A DNA stretch of 64,000 bases from assembly GCF_039414295.1 (NCBI RefSeq), contig NZ_JBCITM010000011.1, positions 1 to 64,000 on the forward strand, written 5' to 3'. This document shows, piece by piece, positions 36,437 through 44,780 of the stretch; position 1 is the first letter of the stretch, and each line of letters starts with the position of its first letter. The stretch is from Anoxynatronum sibiricum. GTDB lineage: Bacteria; Bacillota; Clostridia; Peptostreptococcales; Tindalliaceae. Below the pieces are notes generated by a model, which was not told the DNA's origin, made no database searches, and saw only the letters and a program-made list of their open reading frames with translations. Position numbers and translations under genes: made by a program.

Positions 36437-37818
36437 TCGTTTCCTCTGTATCTTAAAACGCCGTCGATGTAAGCATCTACATCAAATTTCCTGCGACAAC
36501 CCTGTTTGTTCATATATCGTACTTTTCCAAAAATTGATCTTTCTGCCCATGCCCTATCATGCACTCCGCCAATACTCCAGGCAATACCTGCGTAGCCATT
36601 AGGGTCTCTTCCGTCCAACAAGTAAGTATCATTCAAGTATATTGCCACTTGCTGTGCCGTTGTTGCAGCAGGAGACCATTCCAATATTTTTTTTGCCCAG
36701 TACATTCGCAAATATCCATGGAGATAACCTGTCCATTTCATTTCAAGTTGTGCTGCATTCCAGAGCATATCGTGTGTGGCAGCCGACTCCAGTTCTTCTC
36801 TTGTGTAAAGATATTCACGTTGATCATTTTCATGTTGGCTAAGCGTTTCTCTGGCCCATCGCGGGAACGCTGCAGGCTGATCATAGAAAGGCTGATAATA
36901 ACAGAAATTATCTGATAGTTCACGACGAACTATCAGTTGTTCAAGGAAAGCCTCCTGATGAATGCTATGATTTTCATTTTTGATAATTTCAAGCGCAATT
37001 CTTTGAGTGGAAATTTGCCCAAAATGAATATATGGAGACAATCGCGATACTGCATCACTCAAAGGCTGATTGCTTTCTGTGCCGTACTGATGAATACCAC
37101 GCTCGAGAAATCGATTCAATTGAGTTGTAGCCGCTTTTTTACCTGATTGGAAATGAAAAGTATATTTTTCTGGGCTTTTCGCTTCCTTCATCCACTCCCA
37201 GTTCTGATTAACAAACCACTCGGGAGATACTTTTTGAGAAGCAACCGGCGGATAGTCCGTCATGTACTCTTTTAGTTTACTCATGATGCGTGGTCGGAAT
37301 GTATAAGCTGCATATTCCAATTTTTCTGACGCTTTCCAGCAAGGGACAATGTTATGGCTGTCAACCTGATGTACTGCGCAATCAACCGCTTCTATGATCT
37401 CATTTTCCCAGTCTCGCTTTATTCTCAGAGGATTAAAATCCATCACCAGCATGGAAGCATCCCACTCGGAAATCAATTTCGGTATGCAAACCTGTGGCTT
37501 ACCCTGAATGACATGGAAAGGAATCCCTTTATTCTCAAGATCGACCGCAACTTCTTTTAATCCCTGAATCATAAAATGATAATGGGACTGATTCGCCAGA
37601 AGATAGTTTGGTGCTACGCAGAAAACAACCACTAAGAAGGTGCGTAAAATATCTGCCTGTCCACGGGCATAAAGGAGCCCCCAATGATCTTCAGCTCTCT
37701 GATCTCTGCTCATCCAGAAAACCACTGGTCCACGGCGGCTCCTCTTAATATTATGATCCTCTTGCAGTACTCTAATGCGTTCTTTCATCTGCCTCACCAA
37801 CTTGTCAAGATTTGCCAC
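36433..37818 (-). CDS. phr: Class II deoxyribodipyrimidine photolyase
   Basis: A 461-residue (or shorter) FAD enzyme that splits cyclobutane pyrimidine dimers using blue/UV-A light. Class II is indicated by GPVVFWMSRDQRAEDHWGLL near the N-terminus and by the C-terminal GYAGIAWSIGGVHDRAWAER and SIFGKVRYMN. The start is uncertain: a GTG at 37816-37818 overlaps the DUF368 gene by 14 bases with a weak ribosome site; an ATG at 37788 (MKERIRVLQ) fits the usual class II N-terminus and has GAGG only three bases before it. It sits directly before the LOV kinase gene, linking repair and light sensing. Confidence 0.92.
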   Translation of the reverse strand: MANLDKLVRQMKERIRVLQEDHNIKRSRRGPVVFWMSRDQRAEDHWGLLYARGQADILRTFLVVVFCVAPNYLLANQSHYHFMIQGLKEVAVDLENKGIPFHVIQGKPQVCIPKLISEWDASMLVMDFNPLRIKRDWENEIIEAVDCAVHQVDSHNIVPCWKASEKLEYAAYTFRPRIMSKLKEYMTDYPPVASQKVSPEWFVNQNWEWMKEAKSPEKYTFHFQSGKKAATTQLNRFLERGIHQYGTESNQPLSDAVSRLSPYIHFGQISTQRIALEIIKNENHSIHQEAFLEQLIVRRELSDNFCYYQPFYDQPAAFPRWARETLSQHENDQREYLYTREELESAATHDMLWNAAQLEMKWTGYLHGYLRMYWAKKILEWSPAATTAQQVAIYLNDTYLLDGRDPNGYAGIAWSIGGVHDRAWAERSIFGKVRYMNKQGCRRKFDVDAYIDGVLRYRGNE

Positions 37819-38551
37819 TCCAAACCCATACGCTCACAAACCCCGATAAAAACAGAGGAATAATAAACCAGTTAAAGGTATTTGGAATCAACGCTCTGGA
37901 AGACCCCAGTATTAGTCCGGCAAAAAAATATGAAATGATCGCACGGTGACGGGCATAGAAAGTTTCCAGCATATTAACCAATAAAAACATGCCCGCAAGG
38001 CTACCAGCGCCAAATACCAACAATCGTCCCCATACCAGCTCGCTCAAATAAATCAGTACAGTATCATAAATACCCATTAAAATAAGCACTGAACTCCCGG
38101 GAAGTCCAGGCAAAACCATTGTTGCACTTGCCAAGGCACCCGCAATAAACAGGTAGATAATTCCAACTTCTTCCACAGATGTGGCATAGCCGATGGGATC
38201 TGCTCCAAGGGCAAAACCAGCAATGACTCCAAGGCCCATGGAGATGATGCGCCTCTCGGTCACAATAGGACAACAGCGTAGTACTGCCCGAATGGAGGCC
38301 AGCAAACATCCCAGCAAAAAAGCCGCTGTTTCGTTTCTGAAAATCTCAAAAAAGTAAGAAAACAGTGAACCACTAATGAAAATTCCTGCGATAACACCAC
38401 CTAATAGTGGCAGATAGGGCTTCAACTTTAGATGCACTAAATCATGAACCAGTTGCTCGTATATCCCAAAAATAACAAAGACGGTACCGCCACTCATTCC
38501 AGGCAGTACCATGACAAACCCAAGCAAAACACCTTTCAACCAAGAAATCAT
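37805..38551 (-). CDS. DUF368 family protein, probable undecaprenyl phosphate translocase (PopT-like)
   Basis: A 248-residue membrane protein with about eight to nine hydrophobic segments. The two family repeats are seen as VMVLPGMSGGTVFVIFGIYE (about 14-33) and TMVLPGLPGSSVLILMGIYD (about 143-162). DUF368 proteins were shown to recycle the lipid carrier undecaprenyl phosphate across the membrane (PopT), so a role in envelope synthesis is expected. The ATG overlaps the TGA of the LigB-AMMECR1 gene (ATGA, 38548-38551). Why it sits in a light-response operon is unclear. Confidence 0.87.
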   Translation of the reverse strand: MISWLKGVLLGFVMVLPGMSGGTVFVIFGIYEQLVHDLVHLKLKPYLPLLGGVIAGIFISGSLFSYFFEIFRNETAAFLLGCLLASIRAVLRCCPIVTERRIISMGLGVIAGFALGADPIGYATSVEEVGIIYLFIAGALASATMVLPGLPGSSVLILMGIYDTVLIYLSELVWGRLLVFGAGSLAGMFLLVNMLETFYARHRAIISYFFAGLILGSSRALIPNTFNWFIIPLFLSGFVSVWVWSGKS

Positions 38552-39924
38552 TTCGTCACCCCGTGGTGTTTTTGATATCGTGACACGATAAAACGTTTTA
38601 AAACATAAGACTCTCCCTTAAGAATCCCCGCTTTTTCAAGCACTATGGATAGTTGTTGCTCAACTGAGTTGATTCCTTCAAGAGCTGGAAGCAGTACGCC
38701 ACGTTTATAACCTGCTTCTACCATGATACCATATTTTTGAACATTCAGCTCCATATCATCTGTTACCAGTTCCAAATCTCCCAAAACATCCACTTTTACT
38801 TCCAACCCCTCTAACTCTTCCAGTGATAATGGAGAAAACCGGGGATCAGATGTGGCTGATTGAATAGCATTCATAATAATTTCTTCCCCAATGCAGTTCG
38901 TAGTCGCCTGAATGGTTCCAATACATCCTCTCAGAATTCCATTCTGGTGAAGCGAAACAAAAACGCCAGCCTGACGTTGCCTGGCTTCTATCCAGAACGT
39001 ACTCTGCTGCAACGTTTTTTCTGCTTTCCACGCCCGGTTCATATCAAGCTTGGCTTTCTTTGTCAACCAATGTTTGATGGCTTCAGTGGCAAGCCAAACA
39101 GCAGGGTGTACCAGTTGCGGTTTAACAACTGCCATTCCACACAAATAACCAACTCCAAAAGGCGCTTCATAGGAATAAAGGGTCGTCTCAAGTTCAAGGT
39201 GATTCATCATACCTGTTGCCATAATAAAAGGTCCTAGTCCGCATTGTCCTGCCCGTTTTATTAAATCACCAGGTATGCTCAACAAGTCATTCAGCCGATT
39301 GCTCTTAACTGATTCTGCCACTTTCTGATCAAAAACAGGGCCCGCCGGATGATATCCGTAAGGACCTGCTTCCTTGAGTCTGTGTGACAAATCGCCACTT
39401 GCTAAAATCAACACTTTTAAAGCGTGAGGTTGAAGCACTGCTCCCATTATTTTTCCCATGCAATACAATTCATTATAGTCGATGCTATTTACTGCCATAT
39501 GAATCAACCTTATGTGATGGGTATTAACTACCGGTGGCTGTCCAATAAAAAAGAGCGGTACCACTGCGCCGTGATCGAGTGGCATGATCGTTTTTTCGAA
39601 ATACAACCCTTCATTTCGAAGGGCGGATTCTAACAATTTCACTATTTCAAGATTGTTCTGATAATGCAGTTCCACCTCAGCATGACCAAAAGTGTCAAGA
39701 TTTCCAGAGAGCAGTTGCCCTACATTGACAGTAACCGTTTGTTGATTAGTTGTTCCATGAGGTGTCAACACAACTATGGTGTCAAACTCTGAATCAGATA
39801 TAATGCTTGCAATCTGCTTGATCCCTGTCAATGTCTTATGTGCCAGCATTTCTTCACCTTTTCCAATGGCAGGTATCATAATGGGAGGGTGAGGTAAAAA
39901 AGCTGTCCCAATAATAGGGGGCAT
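38548..39924 (-). CDS. AmmeMemoRadiSam system protein: LigB-like plus AMMECR1 fusion
   Basis: A 458-residue two-domain protein. Residues 1 to about 265 belong to the LigB/MEMO extradiol dioxygenase-like superfamily (LPHPPIMIPAIGKGEE, VVLTPHG, DHGAVVPLFFI, LASGDLSHR). Residues about 285-458 form an AMMECR1 domain (GVFVSLHQNGILRGCIGTIQ with the conserved RGCIG, then DPRFSPLSLEEL). AMMECR1, MEMO and a radical SAM enzyme recur together in bacteria and archaea with unknown chemistry. The ATG at 39924 has AGGAG seven bases upstream; an ATG six bases earlier is too close to it. The radical SAM partner lies just upstream. Confidence 0.9.
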   Translation of the reverse strand: MPPIIGTAFLPHPPIMIPAIGKGEEMLAHKTLTGIKQIASIISDSEFDTIVVLTPHGTTNQQTVTVNVGQLLSGNLDTFGHAEVELHYQNNLEIVKLLESALRNEGLYFEKTIMPLDHGAVVPLFFIGQPPVVNTHHIRLIHMAVNSIDYNELYCMGKIMGAVLQPHALKVLILASGDLSHRLKEAGPYGYHPAGPVFDQKVAESVKSNRLNDLLSIPGDLIKRAGQCGLGPFIMATGMMNHLELETTLYSYEAPFGVGYLCGMAVVKPQLVHPAVWLATEAIKHWLTKKAKLDMNRAWKAEKTLQQSTFWIEARQRQAGVFVSLHQNGILRGCIGTIQATTNCIGEEIIMNAIQSATSDPRFSPLSLEELEGLEVKVDVLGDLELVTDDMELNVQKYGIMVEAGYKRGVLLPALEGINSVEQQLSIVLEKAGILKGESYVLKRFIVSRYQKHHGVTK

Positions 39925-39968
39925 CTCCATGCTCCTTTCAAGTCATCGAATCATTATCAGTATTTCTA

Positions 39969-40808
39969 TCAACAATTACCCGCATATACATGAGTCAGCT
40001 TTCTTTTTGCCATCTCAACAATCTCATACACCCAGTTCAGGTTTGTCGGGGGCTCATGCCATCGATAGCGGGGAAAGTAACGGCTTACATGCAGTGGAAT
40101 ATCAGCAGATATATGAGCAATCCAATCCACCAGTTCTTCCATTTCCTCCATTGTATGCATATTTGTTACAAGCAATGTGGTAACTTCAACATGGCAGCTT
40201 TTGTTTGCCGTTTTAACTGTCTCCAATACTGGTTTCAGACTGCCGCCACACATTTTTCGGTAGGTTCGATCTCGAAAAGACTTGATGTCTATGTTCATGG
40301 CATCAATTGTTGGTAAAAGTGTCTTCAAAGGTTCTGGATCGATATATCCATTTGTGACGAGTATGTTGTATAAGCCTGCATCTTTGGCAAGTGTGGCAGT
40401 TTCTATGACAAATTCGTAGTTGATGAGCGGTTCGTTATATGTGTATGAGATGCTGGGAGTTCCAGCCTGCAAAGCCTGTTCAATGATGGTTTGCGGGGTG
40501 ATTTTCCAAAGCTTTGGTATTTCCATGGCTAAATGATAGTTCTGACAATAAGGGCATCGAAGCTGACATCCATAGCTGCCAATCGAATAAGTTTCAGTTC
40601 CACTCATAAAACGTGCAAGAGGCTTTTTTTCAATTGGATCAATTTGGACACTGCTTATTTTGCCATAACTGAGACTCACCAACCCTTCGGGTTCGTGACG
40701 CCTCACACGACAAATTCCTGTTTCGCCCAGAGCTAAACGGCAGTGATGGGGACAAAGCATGCACATAACATCCCCGGAAATAAACCTGGAAAAATCGGCG
40801 GGTTTCAT
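39969..40808 (-). CDS. amrS: AmmeMemoRadiSam system radical SAM enzyme
   Basis: A 279-residue radical SAM protein of the AmrS / PflA-like group. An N-terminal Cys cluster (CMLCPHHCRLALGETGIC, about 16-33) precedes the 4Fe-4S motif GCQLRCPYCQNYH (about 79-91). The C-terminus ends at THVYAGNC, so it lacks the 40-60 residue Cys-containing tail of most AmrS proteins (about 330 residues). The stop TGA is followed at once by TAG, so no selenocysteine read-through is likely. The ATG at 40808 (AGGAG nine bases upstream) is chosen over GTG at 40814. It is the first gene of the six-gene operon. Confidence 0.9.
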   Translation of the reverse strand: MKPADFSRFISGDVMCMLCPHHCRLALGETGICRVRRHEPEGLVSLSYGKISSVQIDPIEKKPLARFMSGTETYSIGSYGCQLRCPYCQNYHLAMEIPKLWKITPQTIIEQALQAGTPSISYTYNEPLINYEFVIETATLAKDAGLYNILVTNGYIDPEPLKTLLPTIDAMNIDIKSFRDRTYRKMCGGSLKPVLETVKTANKSCHVEVTTLLVTNMHTMEEMEELVDWIAHISADIPLHVSRYFPRYRWHEPPTNLNWVYEIVEMAKRKLTHVYAGNC

Positions 40809-40946
40809 TTTCACCCTCTCCTTTTACCATATTCATTCCCTTTCACTGCCTTTTCATTCAGATGAATTGTGGTTGAGTTGCAAAAACCCGCAAATGATCA
40901 CCATTTATTCGTGTTGAGCAGATCATCTGCAGATTGCAGCATGTAT

Positions 40947-43556
40947 CTATTCTTCCAATCCTCTTGTGCTTTCGATCACCAGCCGATTTTCCTTTTCACG
41001 AATCAATATCTGATCTTTGGGAATAATTGTTCCGTCAAGCAGAGCACGGCCAATACCAGTCTCCAACTGTTTTTGAATATATCGTTTGATGGGGCGCGCA
41101 CCATATGTGGGAGAGTATGCATTCTCCATAATGTGTTTCCTGGCAGATTCTTCAAGATGAATCGTTAAATGGTATTCCTTCAGCCTGTGTTCAATTTCAT
41201 TTATTGACATGTCGATAATTGCATCAATCTCATTTTTGCTAAGGGCCTTGAAGATAACTGTTTCGTCGATACGATTCAACAGCTCAGGACGAAAATATTG
41301 TTGCAGCTCTCGATGGATCGCTTCTCGAGTGTCATCTGTGAGATTGCCATTCATTTCCAAATCCCGAAGAATTAGCTGACTTCCAATGTTGGATGTCATA
41401 ATCAGAATCGTATTTTTAAAATCTACCGTGTGCCCCTGACTATCAGTCAATCGACCGTCATCCAACAGCTGTAACAGCATATGAAACACTTCAGGATGTG
41501 CTTTTTCTATTTCATCAAAAAGAATGACACTATACGGTTTGCGCCTCACTGCTTCTGTTAGTTGTCCACCTTCTTCATAGCCTACGTACCCAGGAGGAGC
41601 TCCAATCAGTCTTGAGACTGCAAATTTTTCCATGTACTCACTCATGTCGATTCGAATTAAATTGTTTTCAGTATCAAAAAGTGCAGCTGCAAGGGCTTTG
41701 GCTAACTCAGTTTTCCCCACACCTGTAGGACCAAGAAATAAAAAAGAGCCAATGGGCCGTTTGGGATCTTTTAAACCGGCTCGTGCCCGAATCACTGCAT
41801 CTCTGACTGCTTCCACAGCCTCATTCTGGCCTATCACTCTTTGGTGCAGTACCTGATCCAGAGATAATATTTTCTCCCGTTCACTTTCCATCAAACGCGT
41901 CACAGGAATTCCTGTCCAGCGGGAAACGATCTGACTGATTTCTTCAGCTGTTACTTCTTCTTTTATCATCCTCTGATTTTCGTAGTGTTCCAATTTGCGC
42001 TGCTGTATTTCTAATTTTTTTTCAAGCTCGGGCAGTTCGCCGTATTTCAGTCGAGCAAGTGTTTCCAGATCATATTTCCGTTCAGCTGCTTCCACCGCCA
42101 TTCGGGTTGCTTCTATTTTTTCCTTTAATTGTTTTTCCTGCTGCAGCACTTCTTTTTCCTGTTTCCATCTAAGATCCAACTGTTCACATTGCTCTTTCAC
42201 TTGTACGATCTCTGTTTCCAGTTCTCTTAACCGTTCACGGGAGTTTGTGTCTTTTTCTTTTAGTAACGCCTCCCGTTCAATTTCCAGCTGCATGGTACGC
42301 CGCTGTAGTTCGTCCAGTTCAGAAGGCATGCTGTCAATTTCTGTTCTAATCATGGCAGCCGCTTCATCCATCAAATCAATGGCTTTATCCGGAAGAAACC
42401 TGTCTGAAATATATCGGTCTGAAAGCAAGGCGCAGGCAACAATGGCCTGGTCGGTGATACGCACACCGTGGTGTATTTCAAATCGTTCTTTTAATCCTCT
42501 CAGAATTGAAATTGTATCTTCTGCAGTCGGTGGATCAACCACCACTTTTTGAAATCGTCTTTCCAGGGCAGCATCTTTTTCGATGTGCTGTCGATATTCA
42601 TCCAATGTTGTTGCTCCAATACAATGGAGCTCTCCCCGGGCCAACATTGGCTTAAGAATATTACCAGCGTCCATGGCTCCTTCTGCTTTTCCGGCACCAA
42701 CAATGTTATGGATTTCATCAACAAAAAGTATGATGCGTCCATCTGATTCAGAGATCTCTTTTAGTACAGCTTTCAGCCGCTCCTCAAACTCACCTCTATA
42801 TTTGGCTCCTGCAATAAGAGCACCTAAATCAAGGGAAAAAATCGTCTTATTTTTCAGGCCTTCCGGTACATCTCCTTTGACAATTCGTTGAGCCAGACCT
42901 TCTGCAATGGCTGTTTTCCCAACCCCTGGTTCGCCAATCAACACAGGATTATTCTTTGTTCGTCGAGATAAGATGCGTATCACTCTACGAATTTCGCCAT
43001 CACGTCCAATAACCGGGTCGAGTTTTCCTCGTCGAGCCAGGTCATTTAAGTCACGGCCATATTTCTCAAGTGCTTGGTAATTTTCTTCAGGATTTTCACT
43101 CGTGACACGTTGACCTCCCCGCATATTTTGCAATCCTTTAAGAAAACCATCCCGGGTAATGCCTGCCCGAGAAATCACTTGAGCCGATGGGGTATCCGCT
43201 TCATCAAGAAGAGCCAGATACAAATGTTCCACCGCAACATATTCATCCTGATATCTACGCGCATGGTCCTGGGCATTAACCAGTAGTGTATTTAATCTGC
43301 GAGATGCATAGAGCTGAACATCGCCCCCATGAACTGAAGGCAGTTTATCAAGTTGTTGCTGTAGTTCACCAATTAGTTTGGGGCAGTTGATATTCATTTC
43401 TTTAAGAATAGTTACAATCAAACCATGTTCCTGGGTTAAAAGTGCCATATGCAAATGTTCACCATCGATTTGCTGATGGGCATGCCGCAATGCAATCTCC
43501 TGAGCAAGACCAAGAGCTTCTCTGGATTTTTGTGTCAATTTTTCGACTTGCATCAT
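40947..43556 (-). CDS. clpB: ATP-dependent disaggregase ClpB
   Basis: An 869-residue Hsp100 chaperone that pulls proteins out of aggregates with DnaK/DnaJ. The N-domain (1-150) is followed by AAA-1 with GEPGVGKT (about 205), the coiled M-domain (about 410-535) and AAA-2 with GPTGVGKTE (about 607). The M-domain identifies it as ClpB rather than ClpC or ClpA. The ATG at 43554-43556 has AGGAGG five bases upstream; a second ATG follows at once. It lies 65 bases behind a dnaJ-like gene and shares its CtsR-controlled promoter. Confidence 0.97.
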   Translation of the reverse strand: MMQVEKLTQKSREALGLAQEIALRHAHQQIDGEHLHMALLTQEHGLIVTILKEMNINCPKLIGELQQQLDKLPSVHGGDVQLYASRRLNTLLVNAQDHARRYQDEYVAVEHLYLALLDEADTPSAQVISRAGITRDGFLKGLQNMRGGQRVTSENPEENYQALEKYGRDLNDLARRGKLDPVIGRDGEIRRVIRILSRRTKNNPVLIGEPGVGKTAIAEGLAQRIVKGDVPEGLKNKTIFSLDLGALIAGAKYRGEFEERLKAVLKEISESDGRIILFVDEIHNIVGAGKAEGAMDAGNILKPMLARGELHCIGATTLDEYRQHIEKDAALERRFQKVVVDPPTAEDTISILRGLKERFEIHHGVRITDQAIVACALLSDRYISDRFLPDKAIDLMDEAAAMIRTEIDSMPSELDELQRRTMQLEIEREALLKEKDTNSRERLRELETEIVQVKEQCEQLDLRWKQEKEVLQQEKQLKEKIEATRMAVEAAERKYDLETLARLKYGELPELEKKLEIQQRKLEHYENQRMIKEEVTAEEISQIVSRWTGIPVTRLMESEREKILSLDQVLHQRVIGQNEAVEAVRDAVIRARAGLKDPKRPIGSFLFLGPTGVGKTELAKALAAALFDTENNLIRIDMSEYMEKFAVSRLIGAPPGYVGYEEGGQLTEAVRRKPYSVILFDEIEKAHPEVFHMLLQLLDDGRLTDSQGHTVDFKNTILIMTSNIGSQLILRDLEMNGNLTDDTREAIHRELQQYFRPELLNRIDETVIFKALSKNEIDAIIDMSINEIEHRLKEYHLTIHLEESARKHIMENAYSPTYGARPIKRYIQKQLETGIGRALLDGTIIPKDQILIREKENRLVIESTRGLEE

Positions 43557-43621
43557 CAAAACCTCCTCCGGGTTAATAGTGTTGAATGATCTTTCGTTGA
43601 GTTTAAATTGTTCTCCTTTTA

Positions 43622-44593
43622 CTAACGGGGGTTAAATGTCGAAATATCTTTCAGTGCAGCAAAGTGTTCTTTTTCTTTTGAAGAAAATGTCGTTGGTAAT
43701 TTGATTTCCACCGCCAGCAGCAAATCACCGGTTTCCCCTTTGCGATTTTTGAATCCTTTTCCCTTTACCCGAAATGTTTTCCCACTTGAAGTAGATGGGG
43801 GGAGCGTAAAACGCAGAAGGCCAGAAAGTGTCGGGATCTTTATACTGCCACCCAGTGCAGCCTCCCAAACGGTTACCGGAAGTTTTTGAATTATGTTTAA
43901 TCCATCAAGCTTTTCGGCATCATTTTCCTTTAATTCAATCCGAAGGTACAGATCGCCCTGTTGAAGAGAATCTTCAGAAAGACCTCCCTCTCCCTCAAGC
44001 TTCAGTTTTTCTCCAGGTAGAACCCCTGCAGGAATACTGACCTTCAACGTTTTTTCATCCGAACCATTGCGAAGAATAATATTCTTCTTGACGCCATGAA
44101 AGGCTTCGGCCAACGTCAGCTGAAGAACTGCCATCGTATCAGTTGCAGCGCCAGCAAATTGTTTTCTATTACTCTCATCTGCCGTGCCATAGGATTGGAA
44201 CGGTGCTGACGAAAAGAAGCTATCGAAAGGATATCCACCACTCATCTCATTGCCAAAAAACGCCTCGAAAAAATCACTAAATCCTGAATCATTTCCATTG
44301 TTTTGCTTATTTCGTTTTGTTGAAAACTGATAACCGAACTGAGATGGATCAAATGCTGTCCCATGTACTCCAGAGGATTGATTTCTAATATAATCATATT
44401 TTTGCCTCTTCTCAGGATTACCCAACACTTCATAGGCTTCATTAATTTCCTTAAACTTATTTGCCATGTGTTCGTCTCCATGATGCCCATCCGGATGGTA
44501 TTTTTTAGCCAAACTACGATATGATTTTTTGATCATACTCTGATTTGCCGTTTCTTGAACCTGAAGAATTTTGTAATAGTCTTTATATTGCAA
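43622..44593 (-). CDS. DnaJ/CbpA-type J-domain co-chaperone
   Basis: A 323-residue type II Hsp40. The J-domain (1-70) has H33-P34-D35; a Gly/Phe/Ser-rich linker (about 75-145) follows, then the two-lobed DnaJ C-terminal peptide-binding domain (about 150-300). There is no CxxCxGxG zinc finger, so it resembles CbpA/DnaJ2 rather than the main DnaJ. The TTG at 44591-44593 is chosen: AAGGAGG is eight bases upstream and the resulting MQYKDYYKIL matches the family N-terminus; the GTG at 44602 overlaps the ribosome site. It is first in a CtsR-controlled operon with clpB. Confidence 0.9.
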   Translation of the reverse strand: MQYKDYYKILQVQETANQSMIKKSYRSLAKKYHPDGHHGDEHMANKFKEINEAYEVLGNPEKRQKYDYIRNQSSGVHGTAFDPSQFGYQFSTKRNKQNNGNDSGFSDFFEAFFGNEMSGGYPFDSFFSSAPFQSYGTADESNRKQFAGAATDTMAVLQLTLAEAFHGVKKNIILRNGSDEKTLKVSIPAGVLPGEKLKLEGEGGLSEDSLQQGDLYLRIELKENDAEKLDGLNIIQKLPVTVWEAALGGSIKIPTLSGLLRFTLPPSTSSGKTFRVKGKGFKNRKGETGDLLLAVEIKLPTTFSSKEKEHFAALKDISTFNPR

Positions 44594-44626
44594 TTGATCC
44601 ACCTCCTTATTAAACCGACAATTTTT

Positions 44627-44643
44627 ATTGACTATCTTTGACC
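44627..44643 (-). promoter_or_regulatory. CtsR operator
   Basis: On the minus strand GGTCAAAGATAGTCAAT forms the tandem heptad recognised by the heat-shock repressor CtsR (GGTCAAA, 3 bases, RGTCAAA) with one mismatch. It lies just downstream of the -10 box at 44653-44658, covering the expected transcription start, so binding would block the dnaJ-like-clpB promoter. Confidence 0.85.
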
Positions 44644-44652
44644 TTTTCTTAT

Positions 44653-44680
44653 ATTATATCATTATTTTCGGTGAAATCAA
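44653..44680 (-). promoter_or_regulatory. Promoter of the dnaJ-like-clpB operon
   Basis: On the minus strand TTGATT (44675-44680), a 16-base spacer and TATAAT (44653-44658). The start of transcription, about 44646, falls beside the CtsR operator. Confidence 0.8.
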
Positions 44681-44707
44681 CAGAAAATCCATCGCCTGTT
44701 TAACACT

Positions 44708-44736
44708 TTGATTTTGAGGTAGTATTCTGATATGAC
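44708..44736 (+). promoter_or_regulatory. Promoter of the dihydroorotate dehydrogenase-like gene
   Basis: TTGATT (44708-44713), a 17-base spacer and TATGAC (44731-44736), 45 bases before the start codon; divergent from the heat-shock promoter. Confidence 0.55.
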
Positions 44737-44780
44737 ATGTTTTTCTGTGAAACAAGGATCATCCATTAGGAGGGATATTA

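Noticed and set aside
39969..40808. Selenocysteine read-through at the end of the AmrS gene (Cys codon followed by TGA)
   Set aside because: The TGA is followed directly by TAG, so read-through would add a single residue, and no SECIS-like hairpin is placed after it.
41995..42552. 185-codon open frame antisense to clpB
   Set aside because: The Ser/Phe-rich translation mirrors the coiled-coil codons of ClpB and has no family features.
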